A stretch of DNA of 38,762 nt from an uncultured Chlorobiaceae bacterium. GTDB taxonomy: Bacteria > Bacteroidota > Chlorobiia > Chlorobiales > Chlorobiaceae. Position 1 is the stretch's first letter. Every line of letters begins with the position of its first letter. Shown one piece after another: positions 36,341 to 38,762 of this stretch. The position numbers and the translations under genes are program-made. The DNA lies in NCBI GenBank assembly GCA_903871235.1, contig CAIQGA010000189.1, positions 1 through 38,762 of the forward strand. The letters run 5' to 3'. The notes beneath the pieces were generated by a model, which was not told the DNA's origin, did no database searches, and saw only the letters and a program-made list of their open reading frames with translations.

Positions 36341-38762
36341 TTACTGCAACTGATATACCGCTTTTGTGCCATCTGAACAAATATGATCAGGCGGCACTCC
36401 TTCCTGATAGCGCTCATACATTGCCATATAAGCCTTTTCAAGGTTTCTGGTAAAGAGTTCAGTATCAAACAGTGGGGTTGTCAACCGGTTTTTTTCAAGT
36501 TTCTGCCTGATCGCTGTCAACTTTTCCGGATGAGTGGCAAGTTCAATTGCAAGAGCCTCATACTCTTCCTCTGTCGTAGTGATAAGTTCCGGCAACTGAA
36601 TAGCATTGAGCAGACTGGCCGCAACACGGCTCGCAAATGATTCACCGGCCAGCGTCAAAAGAGGCAGCCCACCCCACAAGGCATCGCTTGCTGTAGTATG
36701 AGCATTGCACGGAAAAGTATCAAGAAACAAATCTGCCAGCCGATGCCGTGCAAGGTGTTCAGCCACAGGAATCCGCTTTGCAAAAATCAGCCTGTCGGAG
36801 TCAACACCCCTTTTGAGCGCTTCCTTCCGCAAATTCTCCGCAGCTTTTGGATTATCTTCAAGAAGCCAGAAGACACTTTTCGGCACCAGCTTGAGAATGC
36901 GCATCCATCCTTCAAAGGTTGACGGAGTAATTTTGTAGTTATTATTGAAACAGCAAAAAACAAACCTGTTTTCCGGCAGACCGCACTCTTGCCGGGTAAA
37001 GAGTTTTTCAGCAATGAGACGCTTTGTATCGTTGACCTGATAGCTATCGGGGAGATAAACTATTTTTTCGGTGTAGCCATGCTGACTGCTTTCCGGTATC
37101 AGTGTTCGGTCAGCAATGAGATAGTCAATATATTCTGCGCCAATGGTACCGGGATAGCCAAGATAATTAACCTGTACCGGTGCTGCCCGCAGGGCAAATA
37201 GGCCGACGCGGGCATTGGCGGTGAAGCCTTTCAGGTCAATGGCAATGTCAATTTCCAAATTTCTTGAGAGCAAAGCTACATCATTATCTGACTGGTTCTG
37301 TACATCAAAAAAATGGTCAAATGAAGCTGCAACCCGCTTTCTCATATCATCTTGCTTATCGGCGCCAAATGAAAATGCAAAAAGTTCAAACCGTGATCGG
37401 TCATGCGCCTCAAAGAGCTGCACCATCAAACGAGTCGTTGCATGATCATGAAAATCCGCCGAGTAATAACCAATCCGGATTCTCTCATGCCTGACGTATT
37501 TTTGAATTTCCGGGAGCACATGATTTTTCGGATATTTCTCCTGCACATATAGCATGGCAACCTCTTTTTGCAAAGAGAGAGAGTCTTTAAGCGCAAGAAA
37601 AGGAAATGGTGATGTTGCTTTCGATTTTTGCACTATTTTTTCAACGAGCAGATAAACCTGATCATCAAAAGCCTTCCAGTCACAAATCAACATCTGCGTA
37701 TGCAAACGTATACCAAATAAATAATCATAGCCCGGCCTGAAGGCAAGGACTTTGTCATAAGATGCCAGAGCTTTTTCATATTGCCTCAACTCCGTTGATA
37801 AAACTCCGTAATTACAATTGGTTTCAGCAAAATCTGGTTTGAGCATTATCGCCTTATCATAACTTGCGAGGGCCGCTTCGTAGCGTTTCAGCTCCAGTAA
37901 CACACTCCCAAGATTATACAATGCCTCAGCAAAGTCAGGCTTCAACGCAAGCGCCTTGTCATAACTTGCCAGAGCCTCTTCATATCGTCTCAGTTCCAGG
38001 AAAACATTGCCAAGATTATACCAAGCTTCAGCAAAGTCAGGCTTCAACGCAAGCACCTTGTCATAACTTGCCAGAGCCTCTTCATATCGACCAAGTTTTT
38101 TTAAAGCAATTCCCCGATTACAGTACGCTTGAGCAACGTCAGGACTAAGAGCAAGCGCCTTGTCATAACTCAACAATGCTGTGTTGAAATGCTTCAGTTT
38201 AATAAACACAAAACCGAGGGCCGTGTAAGCCTTAACAAAGTCAGCCTTCAATGCAAGCGTCATATCAGAAATGGCAAGCGCTCCATCATGATCCGCCAAA
38301 TCCACTGACGTGACGCCATCAAAAGAGCAAGTCAAGGCAGGAAAAGTCAGAGTCAGAGCCCTGTCATAACCTGCCAAAGCCTCTTCATATCTCGTCAACT
38401 CCTTTAACGTTCTGGCACGATTATAGTGTATCTTGGCCAAATCAGGCTTAAATTCTATTGCCTTGTCATAACTTGCCAGAGCCTCTTCATATCGTATCAA
38501 CTCACGCAATGCATTTCCAAGATTATAGTATGCATCTGCATAGTCTACCTTGAGCACAAGAGCCCTTTTATAACTTTTAATCGCATCTTCATGCTGCTTC
38601 AGTTTCAGCAATACATTCGCACGATTATAATAAATCTCAGCGCTGTCAAGGCTTAGAGCACACGCCTTGTCATAACTCAAGAGCGCCTCTTTATATAGTC
38701 CCAAATCCTGTAAAGCCATACCGCGATTGTTCAGTATATCAGAGTTAGCAGGATTGATTTTG
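36341..38762 (-). CDS. TPR-repeat O-GlcNAc-transferase-like glycosyltransferase (GT41), N-terminus off-window
   Basis: At least 806 residues; the frame is open past the right edge (KINPANSDILNNRGMALQDL), so the Met at 38719 is internal. About ten 34-residue TPR units come first (pattern A-x-x-SYDKALALKPDFAEA-x-YNLG). The GT41 catalytic region starts at RIRIGYYSADFHDHATTRLM, then VNYLGYPGTIG, FCCFNNNYKITPSTFEGWMR, DTFPCNAHTTASDALWGGLP and LLTLAGESFASRVAASLL. These contain the UDP-sugar-binding Lys and HTTxxD of OGT enzymes. Bacterial relatives attach GlcNAc or other sugars to Ser/Thr of proteins; donor and acceptor here are unknown. The upstream promoter is not visible. Confidence 0.92.
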   Translation of the reverse strand, partial: KINPANSDILNNRGMALQDLGLYKEALLSYDKACALSLDSAEIYYNRANVLLKLKQHEDAIKSYKRALVLKVDYADAYYNLGNALRELIRYEEALASYDKAIEFKPDLAKIHYNRARTLKELTRYEEALAGYDRALTLTFPALTCSFDGVTSVDLADHDGALAISDMTLALKADFVKAYTALGFVFIKLKHFNTALLSYDKALALSPDVAQAYCNRGIALKKLGRYEEALASYDKVLALKPDFAEAWYNLGNVFLELRRYEEALASYDKALALKPDFAEALYNLGSVLLELKRYEAALASYDKAIMLKPDFAETNCNYGVLSTELRQYEKALASYDKVLAFRPGYDYLFGIRLHTQMLICDWKAFDDQVYLLVEKIVQKSKATSPFPFLALKDSLSLQKEVAMLYVQEKYPKNHVLPEIQKYVRHERIRIGYYSADFHDHATTRLMVQLFEAHDRSRFELFAFSFGADKQDDMRKRVAASFDHFFDVQNQSDNDVALLSRNLEIDIAIDLKGFTANARVGLFALRAAPVQVNYLGYPGTIGAEYIDYLIADRTLIPESSQHGYTEKIVYLPDSYQVNDTKRLIAEKLFTRQECGLPENRFVFCCFNNNYKITPSTFEGWMRILKLVPKSVFWLLEDNPKAAENLRKEALKRGVDSDRLIFAKRIPVAEHLARHRLADLFLDTFPCNAHTTASDALWGGLPLLTLAGESFASRVAASLLNAIQLPELITTTEEEYEALAIELATHPEKLTAIRQKLEKNRLTTPLFDTELFTRNLEKAYMAMYERYQEGVPPDHICSDGTKAVYQLQ
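37740..38762. repeat. Tandem ~102-base coding repeats (TPR units)
   Basis: Ten or so units within the GT41 gene, recurring at about 102-base steps. A shared plus-strand core CTTGTCATAACTTGCCAGAG appears at about 37957, 38059 and 38462, with close variants in most other units. The 62-base segments starting at 37926 and 38028 differ at only one position. The unit near 38270-38360 is degenerate. Confidence 0.9.

Overview
The window looks like a chromosomal segment of a green sulfur bacterium (Chlorobi/Chlorobiota), by inference from gene content. It has Gram-negative envelope genes, including a fused lpxC-fabZ of the type known from the Bacteroidetes/Chlorobi group. It also has a carbamoyl-phosphate synthase large subunit that ends cleanly as a half-size protein, as reported in some deeply branching lineages. 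Base composition is moderate. The genus cannot be fixed without a database. Most of the window is ordinary, densely packed housekeeping DNA; I found no convincing large undescribed system.

Left edge (1-1552): a decayed accessory patch. It holds a piece of a TSPPY-type DNA methyltransferase running off the edge (minus), a twice-frameshifted Xre-type antitoxin remnant (plus), an intact vapBC toxin-antitoxin pair (plus), and a C-terminal methyltransferase-like remnant (minus). The two methyltransferase pieces lie in the wrong order to be one gene simply interrupted by the toxin-antitoxin DNA.

1594-9326: comM, an outer-membrane porin, sppA overlapping an orphan oppF-type ATPase (both minus), then rsmI and panC overlapping on plus. 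9439-16316: pnp, leuS and acs, with clear intrinsic terminators after pnp and acs. 16448-20936: tspO (minus), lpxC-fabZ (plus), then pgsA and yebC-ruvC (minus). 21055-28777: a plus-strand run of pheA, polA (4-base overlap), a secreted M23 peptidase, a DUF2795 protein, a BamA/TamA-like outer-membrane protein and rpe. 28764-32842: a minus-strand run of purD, a JAMM metallopeptidase, the carB half and trpC, with trpC overlapping rpe tail to tail. 33021-34689: a DUF374 acyltransferase-like gene overlapping lpxK, both pointing to lipid A or membrane lipid work. A 7-base tandem repeat separates lpxK from a convergent isochorismatase-family gene.

Right edge (35363-38762): a small secreted protein resembling DUF1566, a roughly 480-base stretch with a possible methyltransferase remnant, and a large TPR-containing O-GlcNAc-transferase-like (GT41) protein whose start lies beyond the window. 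Its TPR units are strikingly similar at the DNA level.

Functional themes: outer membrane and lipid A biogenesis (porin, lpxC-fabZ, lpxK, DUF374, BamA-like, M23), RNA and translation (pnp, leuS, rsmI, yebC), DNA replication, repair and uptake (polA, ruvC, comM), and biosynthesis (panC, pheA, trpC, carB, purD, rpe, acs).
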